The notes beneath the pieces were generated by a model. It was not told where the DNA came from. It ran no database searches and saw nothing but the letters and a program-made list of their open reading frames with translations. Made by a program: the position numbers and the translations under genes. DNA of 64,000 nt from Pseudomonadales bacterium (GTDB taxonomy: Bacteria; Pseudomonadota; Gammaproteobacteria; Pseudomonadales; UBA7239). Each line of letters opens with the position of its first letter. Position 1 is the stretch's first letter. The stretch spans positions 62,001 through 126,000 of the forward strand of contig JANQLY010000021.1 in the NCBI GenBank assembly GCA_028280345.1, given 5' to 3'. This document shows, piece after piece, positions 8,501 to 18,016 of the stretch.

Positions 8501-10047
8501 CGGGTATAAACGCGCGTTTCCTGGTATAAATAGTATAAATCTTCCGGTAATTCACCTGACATTGGTAGACCAATTAGACTGGGGCGATTATTAAACGTAA
8601 CGCGTCGTTGCCACTGTTGCTCAAGTTGCCGCCAGAACTGCTGGTGATGAGCATATTGTGAGTTCCATGCGGCTTCGTTAGTTGCAAGTACCGAAATTTC
8701 AAGGGAGTGGTATTCATCGACATTGTCATCTTTTTTGAATGGCAGGAATACTATTGGGTATTGTTCCGGGTTCGCGGATACGATGAAATGGGTATCGTCT
8801 ACATGTGATGGCGTTAGAGCGACAACTGTTCCCGGTGCTATATTCTGGCTAATCCATTTGGCAGCTTGCAGTCGGGGGTCTTTATCCAGCATGGTTTTGA
8901 TGTGAGTGTAGGACACCAATAATAGATGTAAGGCTGTTATAGCAATGAGTATTCTAGTGGCATGCTGTGCTTTTGTGCCCAGTGACTGTATATATGGGTG
9001 AGTCAGTATACTCGCGATTAGCAGGGCGGCAATTGGAGTGGCTGCTACCGAATAGCGCAGCAAAGGTACTAGAGAGCTGGATATAACCAGCATATAGGGA
9101 ATGAGCCATGCCAGAAGTAGCATGGCTTGCTTGCCGGGTTTGATTATATGGAGGAGGATGGCAAGCCCGGCAATAACTACCGCAACGATACCCGTGCCCA
9201 TGGCGAGTCGATAGGGGTATTGTAATATCATCAGTAATGGCTGGCTGGCATCTTCGGCTTGGGTAATTTTTCGGAATAACTCCGTTTTAAATCCGGGCAA
9301 CAATAAGTCAGGTTCTATCAGGATCGATGGAAAGAAGCAGATGAAGCCAATAGTGATACAAGCTATACCCGCAGGTATTTTTTTGAGAATAGAAGAGCGA
9401 TCACCAAATAGCCATAAGTAGGCGAATGGGAAGACGATAGCAGAAAAAGCTGTATATTTGAAAGCGCCTGCAGCGCCGGCGGCAAAAAAACTGAGCCATA
9501 AAAAGCGTTGCCCCTGCGGTATTTTTACAGTCAGCCAGAGACACAATAAAATCATAAAGCCGGAGGCGGTATCGGTCTTCACATAGTGAGAGTCGATAAT
9601 GGAGATCGGGGATAACGCGAGCAGCAGAGCGGCGACAAGCCCGACATCCCGGTTGAATAATCGTTCGCCAATAAGGAAGACAAGAAAGATGGAGCCGATT
9701 GAAAATGCGCAAACCATCAGGCGCAGTGTCAGGTAAATCTTTCGTCGCTCGGGAGTGCTATAGTATTCTTTAACAGTGATATCATTAATGCCCAGCCATT
9801 TCGAGAGATGTAATACTGCGGCCCCGGTGTAAAAAAAACCGGCACCTTTTGTGTGAACGTATTGACTTGTCTGGAAAGCAAACGGCGCTTCAGCGGCGCG
9901 TAACGTGGTGATAAACCCCGCCTCTTCGTCTGGATGAAAAGGCCATGGTTGAAACGGGTAAGGGGTTGGTAACCCCCAGTCAATAACGCTGAGTCGTAAT
10001 ACACTGCCCAGTAGCAGGATAAGAAAGATGCTCGTGCTTTTGGACAA
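8497..10047 (-). CDS. GT-C fold glycosyltransferase (family 39 / ArnT-PMT type) membrane protein
   Basis: 516 residues with roughly 10-12 membrane helices and a soluble C-terminal part. The first periplasmic loop has FHPDEEAGF, the acidic DE motif expected of GT-C transferases that use polyprenyl-phosphate sugars. A later loop has LSPISIIDSHYVKTDT. Acceptor unknown: lipid A, protein or glycan are all possible. The frame begins at TTG 10045-10047, since no ATG lies nearby, so the start is uncertain. The stop overlaps the stop of the convergent pentapeptide gene by three bases. Confidence 0.8.
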   Translation of the reverse strand: MSKSTSIFLILLLGSVLRLSVIDWGLPTPYPFQPWPFHPDEEAGFITTLRAAEAPFAFQTSQYVHTKGAGFFYTGAAVLHLSKWLGINDITVKEYYSTPERRKIYLTLRLMVCAFSIGSIFLVFLIGERLFNRDVGLVAALLLALSPISIIDSHYVKTDTASGFMILLCLWLTVKIPQGQRFLWLSFFAAGAAGAFKYTAFSAIVFPFAYLWLFGDRSSILKKIPAGIACITIGFICFFPSILIEPDLLLPGFKTELFRKITQAEDASQPLLMILQYPYRLAMGTGIVAVVIAGLAILLHIIKPGKQAMLLLAWLIPYMLVISSSLVPLLRYSVAATPIAALLIASILTHPYIQSLGTKAQHATRILIAITALHLLLVSYTHIKTMLDKDPRLQAAKWISQNIAPGTVVALTPSHVDDTHFIVSANPEQYPIVFLPFKKDDNVDEYHSLEISVLATNEAAWNSQYAHHQQFWRQLEQQWQRRVTFNNRPSLIGLPMSGELPEDLYYLYQETRVYTR

Positions 10048-10145
10048 GAGAAGCCTGACTATAATAGTTATATAAAAACGCCAATACTAACGTAATAATG
10101 TTAGCTGTCAATGTAACAGGACTGTTTAAGCAAGCGGATATATGG

Positions 10146-11183
10146 TTAGTGTGGGATTACTGTTATCGGTGTTGCAGCGCAGGACAGTAGATCGATTTCC
10201 CACTGTCTGTCTATGCTATCCGAGATAATTTCAACGCGACTTTCCAGGCAATCATCGAGCTCGATTTCCTTCAAAACATCAGCGGCGAGATTGTAGGCAA
10301 AAACACCCTGATCAGTAATAAATATGCCTTTTAGCCGTTCTATAGATAAACCGCAAAGCCAGGAAAACAGTTTTTGTTTATCAAACTCAATGAGCGGTGA
10401 AAACCGCCAGCCAATACTTTTATAGCCTTCTCCCTGGTTTTCTGCGCAGAGGTAGCCTGAGTCGGGAATCGAAGCTTCATTGATTGTGTTTGTATTGGCA
10501 TGTGTTGCTTCTTTTGGTGAGTCTATCGAGTACTGTGGAAAATCAGACATCGCAGAGGGGCCATCGAGCACTTCGATGGGTATTTCGCCATTTTGGGTAA
10601 AGATGATGTTTATTTTATTTTTGTTATGCTGTTTGACAAATGCATGCAGGGATTCTTTATCAAAAGGTTCACATAGGTCCATTTTGTTGCCAATAACTAT
10701 ATCTGCAATCGTGATTTGTTGCTTGAAAGTTTCATTTTCAATGATGTGACTTTTTTGCAAGCATCTGGCATCCACAAGAGTAATAACTTTCTGTAGCTTT
10801 ATTAAACTTTGATACTGTGCTGTCGTCAGGACTTCGAGAATCTCTTTAGGGTGACCAAGCCCGGTTGGTTCGATAAGCAGTCGATCAGGATTGCGCACTT
10901 CCAGTAAGCGGTTCAATGCAATTTGCATTGATAAGCCAGCAGTACAACATATACAGCCACCAGGCACTTCGCTTATTTTGATGTTGCCATCTTTTGTATT
11001 GGCGCTGGCCAGAAGGCTGCCATCTATACCTATTTCGCCAAACTCATTAACCAGAATTGCCCAGTATTCATGCGCAGGTTTTTGACTTAATAGATGCTGT
11101 ATCGCAGTGGTTTTGCCGACGCCCAGAAATCCCGTGATGATATTTGTCGGGATCGCTTGTAGTTCTTTATCCCAGTTGCTCAT
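10146..11183 (-). CDS. CobW/COG0523 GTPase, probable zinc metallochaperone
   Basis: 345 residues. G1 loop GFLGVGKTT (about 19-27), VNEFGEIGIDG, the metal-binding GGCICC motif (CxCC) of the COG0523 family, G3-like EPTGLGHP, and NKMD (G4). The C-terminal CobW_C domain is present from about residue 250. Family members insert or traffic Zn, Co or Ni; the CxCC motif plus a zur gene upstream on the same strand points to zinc. The linker between domains is low-complexity (THANTNTINEASIP). Probably co-transcribed with the MerC-like gene, 15 bases upstream. Confidence 0.9.
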   Translation of the reverse strand: MSNWDKELQAIPTNIITGFLGVGKTTAIQHLLSQKPAHEYWAILVNEFGEIGIDGSLLASANTKDGNIKISEVPGGCICCTAGLSMQIALNRLLEVRNPDRLLIEPTGLGHPKEILEVLTTAQYQSLIKLQKVITLVDARCLQKSHIIENETFKQQITIADIVIGNKMDLCEPFDKESLHAFVKQHNKNKINIIFTQNGEIPIEVLDGPSAMSDFPQYSIDSPKEATHANTNTINEASIPDSGYLCAENQGEGYKSIGWRFSPLIEFDKQKLFSWLCGLSIERLKGIFITDQGVFAYNLAADVLKEIELDDCLESRVEIISDSIDRQWEIDLLSCAATPITVIPH

Positions 11184-11198
11184 GCTGACAGAGTCGGG

Positions 11199-11603
11199 TT
11201 AGTTAGAATGACATTCCGTTTGGCATTGGTGTTGGTTGCAGAGTCTGTGGTTTAGGAAATGGCCGTAAACAATAACCAAACTTCCAATCACAGTGGCAAC
11301 TTTTTCTCCGGTTTCGCCAACAATATCATGACCAAAGAATGCAGCAAGCGTCATGATCACAATGCCCGCTAGTCCATAGTAAAACAGCTGATATCTCTTG
11401 TGCTTTTTACAGCCCATTGTGAGAGCAAAAATACTGATAGGAATAACCGCCACAAGCATCCACTTATGAAAAGCTTCTTCTCCCATCGGTAAAGAGGCCA
11501 GTGTGGGAATTAAAACCAGAGCTACAGGTAACAGCAGGCAATGGATGGAACAAAGTAAGGACAGGCTGATGGCAGCTTTATCTGAAATAGCTTGTATCGA
11601 CAT
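11199..11603 (-). CDS. MerC-domain membrane protein
   Basis: 134 residues from the ATG at 11603; an upstream in-frame ATG at 11687 would add 28 residues of poor membrane-protein character with extra cysteines (CSICHP, YCGQ), so the start is uncertain. Four membrane helices. LSLLCSIHCLLLPVAL is the conserved MerC helix with its Cys/His metal-transfer residues. The C-terminus is Cys/His-rich (HRLCNQHQCQTECHSN), suggesting metal binding. MerC proteins move Hg in resistance operons, but here the neighbours are zur and a CobW-type GTPase, so a role in zinc uptake or distribution is more likely (inference). Confidence 0.8.
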   Translation of the reverse strand: MSIQAISDKAAISLSLLCSIHCLLLPVALVLIPTLASLPMGEEAFHKWMLVAVIPISIFALTMGCKKHKRYQLFYYGLAGIVIMTLAAFFGHDIVGETGEKVATVIGSLVIVYGHFLNHRLCNQHQCQTECHSN

Positions 11604-11823
11604 GGCTTCAGGACCGGTGTTATTTGTCTGGCCACAATAAAGAGTGGCGTGGGTTAAATTCGGGTGGCAGATGCTACAACGTATCATTTCTGTGGTAAAG
11701 CCTATACTTGCCTTCTGCTAATGTGGCTAGCCGCCGGCAGGGCAGTAAATCCGCTTTTTTTATATGTGTATGTATGGTGCCGGGGTGTTTGATTCCGAGT
11801 CTATGCCTGTACCTGCCTGAGAT

Positions 11824-12282
11824 CTAGGTCTTGTCGAGACAGGTATGGCAAATAGCATTTATCTCCAGTTGTGGACTGACAAGTTCAAAACCAACCTTTT
11901 TGGCATTTTTTTGCAAGGTTTCAATCAGGGATTTACTGATGCCGATTTCCTCAACGTGCTGGCATTCGCTACAAATCAGGAACTGGGGCACTTCGTGTTC
12001 ATGTTTGCAAGTGATATGGGAGCAGGCTACATATTTGTTTGCCGTGCTGAGTTTGTGTACCAAACGCTCGGATTGCAGAAAATCCAGGATGCGGTATACA
12101 GACATTGCCGGAATGGACTCGTTGTATTCATTTTTGCAGAAATCGACCAGCTCGTAGGCAGATAGAGCTTTTTCAGATTTAAGCAGGCCTGAAAGAATAT
12201 GTTTGCGCTTTTCAGTCAGACGAGAACCGCTTTGGGCACATTGCTGCTCTGCCGCACTCATCGCCTTGTCATACTGGTTCAT
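11824..12282 (-). CDS. zur: Zur, zinc-responsive Fur-family repressor
   Basis: 152 residues. N-terminal winged helix (about 15-85: RLTEKRKHILSGLLKSEKALSAYEL...PAMSVYRILDFL), then a dimerisation domain with the structural zinc pairs CSEC and CHTC and the HITCKHEHEVPQ metal segment. The neighbourhood (ZnuA/ZnuB-like genes, CobW GTPase, zinc peptidase) supports Zur over Fur or PerR. It is divergent from the porin-znu operon, with a palindromic box 79 bases upstream of its start that could repress both directions. Confidence 0.88.
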   Translation of the reverse strand: MNQYDKAMSAAEQQCAQSGSRLTEKRKHILSGLLKSEKALSAYELVDFCKNEYNESIPAMSVYRILDFLQSERLVHKLSTANKYVACSHITCKHEHEVPQFLICSECQHVEEIGISKSLIETLQKNAKKVGFELVSPQLEINAICHTCLDKT

Positions 12283-12360
12283 TGGTTTTCCTTTGCTTGG
12301 GCAAATAACTCTGGATTTACAGATTCTGATTATAACGTTAACAGTCTTGCCAAGGCTTTA

Positions 12361-12378
12361 TTGTATGATATGATACAA
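12361..12378. promoter_or_regulatory. Candidate Zur box
   Basis: TTGTAT-G-ATAT-G-ATACAA is an 18-bp palindrome broken only at two symmetric bases, in the 267-base region between zur and the porin-znu operon. It is AT-rich and followed by CATAACATTT, resembling the TGTTATA/TATAACA arms of known gammaproteobacterial Zur boxes. Position and context support Zur control of both divergent transcripts; this is not demonstrated. Confidence 0.6.
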
Positions 12379-12549
12379 CATAACATTTTTGGGTGAAGAC
12401 CATTTCCCGTTGATAACTTCCGCTCCTCGCTTTTTGTGTTCCCTGAAAGGTTGAGAAGGCCCGGCTGGAGTTAGTTCTACAGAGAAGTGGTCTTATTTTT
12501 TGTCACACCGATTTTTATCGGTGGACAGCATTTTTATTTGGAGGATCTT

Positions 12550-13932
12550 ATGAAATCTATACGGCATTTTTCTGCCATCTGCCTTGCTGGCAGTGTCTTC
12601 GTATCTTCAGCTCAAGCTGCTGATGCTGAAATCGAGCAACTGCGCGAGGAGCTTAAGGAGATGCGAGACCACTATGAGAATCGCATTGATGAGCTTGAGA
12701 ACAAACTCGAAGGCAGTTCTTCTACAAGTGTTAAGGAAGAAAATCTGGATTATCAACCCAGTGTATCAGCCTCGAAAAAGAAGACGTCTGATAACTCGTT
12801 TAACCCGGCGTTCAGTGTCATTCTTGATGGGCAATTTTCATCCTATAAAAATGATCCGGAAAACTATGAGCTGCCAGGCTTTGCCCTTGGCGGTGAAGCA
12901 GGCCTTGCCGACGAAGGTTTTTCTCTCGGGCATACTGAGATTTCAGTGAGTGCGAATGCCGATGACAAGTTCTACGGTCAATTGACCTTGGCCGTTCATG
13001 ATCATGAAGGTGAAACCGAACTTGAGGTAGAAGAAGCGTTCTTCGATACGCTGGGTCTGGGCCATGGTTTTACGATTCGTGGTGGTCGCTTTTTACCTGC
13101 GGTAGGTTATATCAACCAGCAGCATAATCATGCCTGGGATTTCGCCGATGCGCCGTTGGTTTATCGTGGTCTTTGGGGCGACAAGTATATTGATGATGGT
13201 GTGCGTCTGAGCTGGATCGCGCCGACAGATATATTTATGGAACTTGGTGCTGACGCACTTGCTGGTGGTAGTTATCCTGCGGGCGGTGAAGCCTCCAGTG
13301 GTTCTGGTTCCCAAGTCTACTTTGCTAATTTCGGCGGTGATATCAATGCCAGCAACAGTTGGCAAGCGGGTCTGAGCTTCCATACCGCTGATGTTGAAGA
13401 CAGAGAGTCTGGCGGTCATGATCACGGTCATGGTGGTGGTGCTACAGAGGTGCCTTCATTTACCGGCGATAGCGAAACCACTGGTGTTAACTTTATTTAT
13501 AAATGGGCACCGGGCGGTAACTACAAAAGCCGTCACCTGAAAATCCAGGGCGAGTACTTTATGCGTGATGAAGATGGCAATATAGAAATGGAAGGCAGTA
13601 TGCCACTGGAAGAAAGTACCTTTGATGGCGATCAAAAAGGTTACTACCTGCAAGCGGTTTACCAGTTTATGCCGCAGTGGAGAACAGCGCTGCGCTACGA
13701 CTCCCTTGAGAGTGATAACATGGGCTCCGATATGGATGTACTGGAAGAAGCGGGCTTAACCGATGAGGGTATTGATCCTGAGCGTTGGTCTGCAATGATC
13801 GAGTGGGTACCGAGTGAATTTAGCCGTATTCGCTTGCAGTACAACCGCGATGAGTCCTATGAAGATGCCGATGACCAGGTGTTCCTGCAATACACCCTGA
13901 GCCTGGGTGCACACGGTGCGCATAGCTACTAA
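12550..13932 (+). CDS. Outer-membrane porin-like protein with His-rich loop, zinc operon
   Basis: 460 residues from the ATG at 12550, preceded by GGAGGATCTT; the longer frame from 12487 has no ribosome site. Signal peptide ends SSAQA. Residues about 24-55 form a coiled coil (EIEQLREELKEMRDHYENR), then a beta-strand-rich barrel domain similar in layout to phosphate-selective-type porins. A loop near residue 290 carries DHGHGG, and a second one HDHEGE near 154; the end reads SLGAHGAHSY. Histidine-rich loops and its place as first gene before znuA/znuB-like genes suggest passage of zinc across the outer membrane. The exact family is unrecognised. Confidence 0.75.
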   Translation: MKSIRHFSAICLAGSVFVSSAQAADAEIEQLREELKEMRDHYENRIDELENKLEGSSSTSVKEENLDYQPSVSASKKKTSDNSFNPAFSVILDGQFSSYKNDPENYELPGFALGGEAGLADEGFSLGHTEISVSANADDKFYGQLTLAVHDHEGETELEVEEAFFDTLGLGHGFTIRGGRFLPAVGYINQQHNHAWDFADAPLVYRGLWGDKYIDDGVRLSWIAPTDIFMELGADALAGGSYPAGGEASSGSGSQVYFANFGGDINASNSWQAGLSFHTADVEDRESGGHDHGHGGGATEVPSFTGDSETTGVNFIYKWAPGGNYKSRHLKIQGEYFMRDEDGNIEMEGSMPLEESTFDGDQKGYYLQAVYQFMPQWRTALRYDSLESDNMGSDMDVLEEAGLTDEGIDPERWSAMIEWVPSEFSRIRLQYNRDESYEDADDQVFLQYTLSLGAHGAHSY

Positions 13933-13953
13933 CGGAATACAGGAAGCTTGATA

Positions 13954-14877
13954 ATGAATATCAGAAGCATTCTATTCATTTTGACCGGATTACTGGCTTG
14001 TACATCTGTGCAAGCCAGTAATGAAAAGCTTAATGTACTGGCCTGTGAGCCGGAATGGGCGGCATTGACTTACGCGCTCGGTGATGAGTCGTTCAAGATT
14101 TATAGTGCGACTACCTATGCACAGGATCCGCACCATATCCAGGCGCGACCAAGTCTTATCGCCAAAGCGCGCAAGGCAGATATATTGGTCTGCTCCGGTG
14201 CTGAACTGGAGGTGGGCTGGTTACCGGTGCTATTGCGCAAGAGCGGCAACCCGGATATACAGCCAGGAACACCTGGTTACTTTATGGCCACGGATTATGT
14301 TGAACTACTGGATAAACGAGATAAAGTTGATCGTTCCGAGGGAGATGTACATGGCGCGGGTAATCCGCATATCCATTTTGACCCTGAGCGTATGAAATCA
14401 GTTGCTAAAGCCCTGAGCCAGGTACTGATCGAAAAGCTGCCGGAAAAAAAATCACTCATTGAAAGTAACCTGAGTGCTTTTCTGGAATCCATTGATGAGA
14501 CTGTGCTTGAGCTGGATGACGAGGTGTCACAACTCAAAGGCAAACAGCTTGTGGTTCAGCATGACAACTGGGTGTATTTATTTGAGTGGCTGGAGATCGA
14601 CAAGGTGGCAGAATTAGAGCCCAAACCTGGACTTCCTCCAACAACATCTCACCTGACCTCATTGCTGGATGTCGTGAATAAGGACTCTACGGATCTTATC
14701 ATCTATTCCAGTTATCAGGACCCCAAAGCGGCCAAATGGATGAGTAGCAAAACCGGTGTAGAACGGTTAGAGTTACTTTATAGCGTTAAAGAATGGGATG
14801 ACAAACATGCCTTGCAGAACTTTTACAAGCATATTGTGACATCAATTAATCAGGCCATTTCATCAGTAGATAATTAA
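13954..14877 (+). CDS. znuA: ZnuA-like metal ABC transporter substrate-binding protein
   Basis: 307 residues from ATG 13954 (AGGAAG upstream). Signal peptide ending SVQA. Cluster A-1 metal-binding fold: DPHHIQARPS (H60/H61) supplies one metal ligand, ADILVCSGAELE follows, GNPHIHFDPERMK gives the second histidine, and VVQHDNWVYLFEWL the third region. It lacks the long His/Asp-rich loop typical of ZnuA from E. coli, but has a shorter polar segment (DKRDKVDRSEGDVHGAGN). Periplasmic zinc capture for the permease that starts one base after its stop. Confidence 0.88.
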   Translation: MNIRSILFILTGLLACTSVQASNEKLNVLACEPEWAALTYALGDESFKIYSATTYAQDPHHIQARPSLIAKARKADILVCSGAELEVGWLPVLLRKSGNPDIQPGTPGYFMATDYVELLDKRDKVDRSEGDVHGAGNPHIHFDPERMKSVAKALSQVLIEKLPEKKSLIESNLSAFLESIDETVLELDDEVSQLKGKQLVVQHDNWVYLFEWLEIDKVAELEPKPGLPPTTSHLTSLLDVVNKDSTDLIIYSSYQDPKAAKWMSSKTGVERLELLYSVKEWDDKHALQNFYKHIVTSINQAISSVDN

Positions 14878-14878
14878 T

Positions 14879-15631
14879 TTGGATACGACACTATTCGTGA
14901 TTATTTTGCCGGCATTCTTTGCCGGCTTTTTTGTTTTGTTAAGTCATGTTCCTCTGGGTATTGAAGTCTTAAAAAGGGGCATCATCTTTATTGATATCGC
15001 CATTGCCCAGATTGCCGGCTTTGGGCTTATTCTGGCCAGTTATCTCGGCTTTGATTCCCATGGTATTGAGTTACAGATTATTGCTCTGGTAAGTGCGCTT
15101 TCCGGAGCAGCATTGTTGGGCTGGATAGAAAGCAGGGCAGGCAAGCATCAGGAAGCTATTATAGGTATTGCCTTTATCATGGCTGCCACAGGCAGTATTT
15201 TGCTACTGTCAAAGAACCCTCAAGGTGGAGAGCATTTACAAACATTGTTAACGGGGCAGATTCTTTGGGTTGAATGGTCGCAACTTGCGATTCCCGCGCT
15301 TGTTGGAATCGCGATTCTAGGCATCTGGAAGTTCAAACCGGGAGTGCTGTCTGGTGGCGCTTTTTATTACGTATTTGCGATTGCGATTACGATATCTGTG
15401 CAAGTCGTGGGAGTCTATCTGGTGTTTGCCAGTCTGATACTTCCCGCAATATCAGTATTGCAGTTGCCTCGAGCCCGGGCGGTTCTGGTTGCGCTGTTTA
15501 TCGGTATCCTGGGTTATAGTGCGGGTTTGTCTTTGTCCTCAATTATTGATTTGCCAGCAGGAGCGGTTATTGTCTGGATGCTGGTTCTGGTGGCTGGGCT
15601 GGGACGTGTATTGACTGGAAAAGCGCAATAA
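14879..15631 (+). CDS. znuB: ZnuB-like ABC-3 family metal permease
   Basis: 250 residues with about eight membrane helices. RGIIFIDIAIAQIAGFG is the conserved ABC-3 segment that contacts the ATPase, and VVGVYLVFASLILPAIS is the conserved later helix. The frame has only TTG 14879-14881 as start, directly after the znuA stop, so translational coupling is likely. Unusually, no ATP-binding subunit gene follows or precedes within the locus; the ATPase must be encoded elsewhere or be shared. Confidence 0.88.
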   Translation: MDTTLFVIILPAFFAGFFVLLSHVPLGIEVLKRGIIFIDIAIAQIAGFGLILASYLGFDSHGIELQIIALVSALSGAALLGWIESRAGKHQEAIIGIAFIMAATGSILLLSKNPQGGEHLQTLLTGQILWVEWSQLAIPALVGIAILGIWKFKPGVLSGGAFYYVFAIAITISVQVVGVYLVFASLILPAISVLQLPRARAVLVALFIGILGYSAGLSLSSIIDLPAGAVIVWMLVLVAGLGRVLTGKAQ

Positions 15632-15675
15632 CGTTTTAAACACTATTCATCGTTCTTCTATGTTATCTTCAGGCG

Positions 15676-16359
15676 ATGATCTACGCGGTATTTATCCTTC
15701 TTCTGTTGGCAATCTTTTTGGGCCCGAATCTGTGGGTGAGATATGTTCTGCGTAAGCACCATCGTCATTTGGACGGAATGCCCGGAACCGGCGGTGAGTT
15801 GGCTGTACATTTGCTAAAAGCCTATGAGCTTGGGCACGTCAATGTAAAAAAGACAACTAAAGACAAGGATTACTATAGCCCGGGCGAAAACTATGTCGGC
15901 TTGAGTCCGGAGGTTTACGAAGGCAAGTCATTGTCAGCGGTTGCTGTTGCAGCCCATGAAGTGGGGCATGCGATTCAATTTAACCGGAAAGAGCCGGTTA
16001 GTCTGTTGCGGGACAAATATCTCAATAAAGCACACAAGATTCAGCACTACGGTATTTATATGCTTATGGCCATGCCGGTGATTTTTGCAGTGGTCAGAGT
16101 GCCCCATGCTGCACTGGTGATGGCGGCTGTGGGTATCGTCACCATGCTGGCTTCGGTATTGATGTATGTGGCGATTTTACCTGAAGAGTGGGATGCGAGC
16201 TTTGGCAAGGCGCTGCCGATACTGGACAAAGGCGATTATGTGCCGAAGGAGTATTTGCCAGCCATTCGGCAAATACTAACGGCCTGTGCGTTAACTTATG
16301 TGGCAGGGGCATTAGCGGATATATTGCGCTTGTGGCGCTGGATCACCTTGCTTCGCTAA
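15676..16359 (+). CDS. Membrane zinc metallopeptidase (YugP-type, PF04298 family)
   Basis: 227 residues. N-terminal membrane helix, then the catalytic HEVGH motif (AVAAHEVGHAIQFN, about residues 89-105), and two or three more helices near 120-165 and the C-terminus. This family is a small neutral zinc peptidase embedded in the membrane; substrates are unknown. It begins 44 bases after the permease gene and may be in the zinc operon. A zinc enzyme in a zinc-uptake locus may be coincidental or a buffer for the metal. Confidence 0.87.
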   Translation: MIYAVFILLLLAIFLGPNLWVRYVLRKHHRHLDGMPGTGGELAVHLLKAYELGHVNVKKTTKDKDYYSPGENYVGLSPEVYEGKSLSAVAVAAHEVGHAIQFNRKEPVSLLRDKYLNKAHKIQHYGIYMLMAMPVIFAVVRVPHAALVMAAVGIVTMLASVLMYVAILPEEWDASFGKALPILDKGDYVPKEYLPAIRQILTACALTYVAGALADILRLWRWITLLR

Positions 16360-16372
16360 TTTATTAATAAAG

Positions 16373-17866
16373 TTATGTCCCGCTGATAGTTGTAAACTCA
16401 TTGAGACCACAATTGCGACGCATCTTGAGAAATTGTTTGTAAGGAGCGGGATAAAGAAAAGGACTTTGGCCATTATCATTCATATAGTAGTTATTACAGG
16501 TTCCCGACCCCCAGGAAAATTTTTTGCAATTTTCAATGACCCAGTCATTGTACTCTCGAGTTAGCTCGGGTTTTGCGTCAATTGCCAGCAAGTTTTGCTT
16601 GCGCATATCGTTTATCAGATTGACGATATTGCGTACATTCGCTTCTATTGACTTGTAATACGAAACAGATAAAACCAGTGCGTTGGGCCCAACAGCCAAA
16701 AAATAGTTGGGGAAGCCGGGTACGGCTATCCCCTTGTATGCCTCCGGCGCCTTGTTCATTTCTGTGGCCAGGTTAAGACCCCTGGAGCCGTTAATCTCAA
16801 TTCTGTCGAAGTCGAGAACCTGGTATCCCGTACAGTAAATAATGATGTCGGCCTCTAAAAACTCATCGTTGCTTGTCACAACGCCGTTTGGCTTAATGGC
16901 TTTTGCTCCCATATGCTTCAGAGTCACATTGGGACGAGTGAGCGCAGGATAATAATCGTCTGAAACCAGCGGTCGTTTACAGCCATAACGGCTGTCCGGT
17001 GTGACTGCTTTTTTCAGTTCAGGATCCTCAATGGTTTCGTCGATAAACTTTCGGCCCAAATTTTCAAACGTACGCATGGTCCGACTTTCGTTACTAACGG
17101 CGTGATAAACAACATTCATTAGTACGCCCTGAATTGATCTCAGAGCTCTCATGAGTAGTGGGAAGCGATTAAATAGTTTGATGGTTCTTTGTGAGTAGGA
17201 CTTGTTGTTGCGCGGTAATATCCAGTTAGCGGATCGTTGCAAGATGGTGAGTTGCTTAACCTCTTTGGCAATTTCTGGCACGATCTGGACTGCCGCCGCC
17301 GCTGAGCCTATCACAATAACGTTTTTATCTTTTAAATTGACATCATGGTTCCAATGCGTGCTGTGCCAACTGGGGCCTTCAAACACATCTGATCCATCGG
17401 GTTGCAAACCCTCAAGATTTGGAAATAGAGGCGTATGTTGATTACCCATGGCATTAATCACAAAGTCAAAGTCTTCTTCTACAGGCTTATCCGAGCTGTT
17501 GGTGATTGTCAATCGCCACTGGTAGTTAGCTTGTAGGTTTGCCGCTGTAATGCGCCGGTTATATTGGATAAATGGTTCAACGCCAAATTCATTGGCACAG
17601 CGTTGCAGGTAGGCCTCTATTTCCTTTTGGGATACAAAAGCTGATGTCCAGTTCGGATTAGGTGCATAGGAAAAAGTATAGGAGTGTGCCCAGACATCAC
17701 AGGCAAGCCCCGGGTAAGTCTGTATATGCCAGGTGCCGCCTGCGGCTTTTTCTTTTTCAAAAATTGTGAAATTTGTAAAGCCCTGTTTAAGCAGCTCAAC
17801 ACCGGCAGCAATACCGGTAGGGCCGGCACCAATAACAGCAATACGAGGGTTGGAAGAGGCATTCAT
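16373..17866 (-). CDS. Flavin-containing monooxygenase (Baeyer-Villiger type)
   Basis: 497 residues. FAD-binding GAGPTGIAAG (about 13-22), then EKEKAAGGTWHIQTYPGLACD; the Baeyer-Villiger fingerprint FxGxxxHxxxW is present as FEGPSWHSTHW followed by N rather than P/D; NADPH site VIGSAAAAVQI. C-terminal half has the usual ATG-like YCTGYQ. Such enzymes oxygenate ketones, including steroid or long-chain ketones. It converges on the zinc peptidase and stands alone; substrate unknown. Confidence 0.9.
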   Translation of the reverse strand: MNASSNPRIAVIGAGPTGIAAGVELLKQGFTNFTIFEKEKAAGGTWHIQTYPGLACDVWAHSYTFSYAPNPNWTSAFVSQKEIEAYLQRCANEFGVEPFIQYNRRITAANLQANYQWRLTITNSSDKPVEEDFDFVINAMGNQHTPLFPNLEGLQPDGSDVFEGPSWHSTHWNHDVNLKDKNVIVIGSAAAAVQIVPEIAKEVKQLTILQRSANWILPRNNKSYSQRTIKLFNRFPLLMRALRSIQGVLMNVVYHAVSNESRTMRTFENLGRKFIDETIEDPELKKAVTPDSRYGCKRPLVSDDYYPALTRPNVTLKHMGAKAIKPNGVVTSNDEFLEADIIIYCTGYQVLDFDRIEINGSRGLNLATEMNKAPEAYKGIAVPGFPNYFLAVGPNALVLSVSYYKSIEANVRNIVNLINDMRKQNLLAIDAKPELTREYNDWVIENCKKFSWGSGTCNNYYMNDNGQSPFLYPAPYKQFLKMRRNCGLNEFTTISGT

Positions 17867-18016
17867 GCGAACTTAACTTATCAATATATTCCAGGCAAAG
17901 ACATTGTGATATGGACTTATTTTTATTTTATGGAATGGCTGAAAATACTATTTCCTTTTTAACTCCAGGGTTAAGCTGTTTTAATGACTTGCTAGCGTGC
18001 TTGGCAAAATAAAGAT

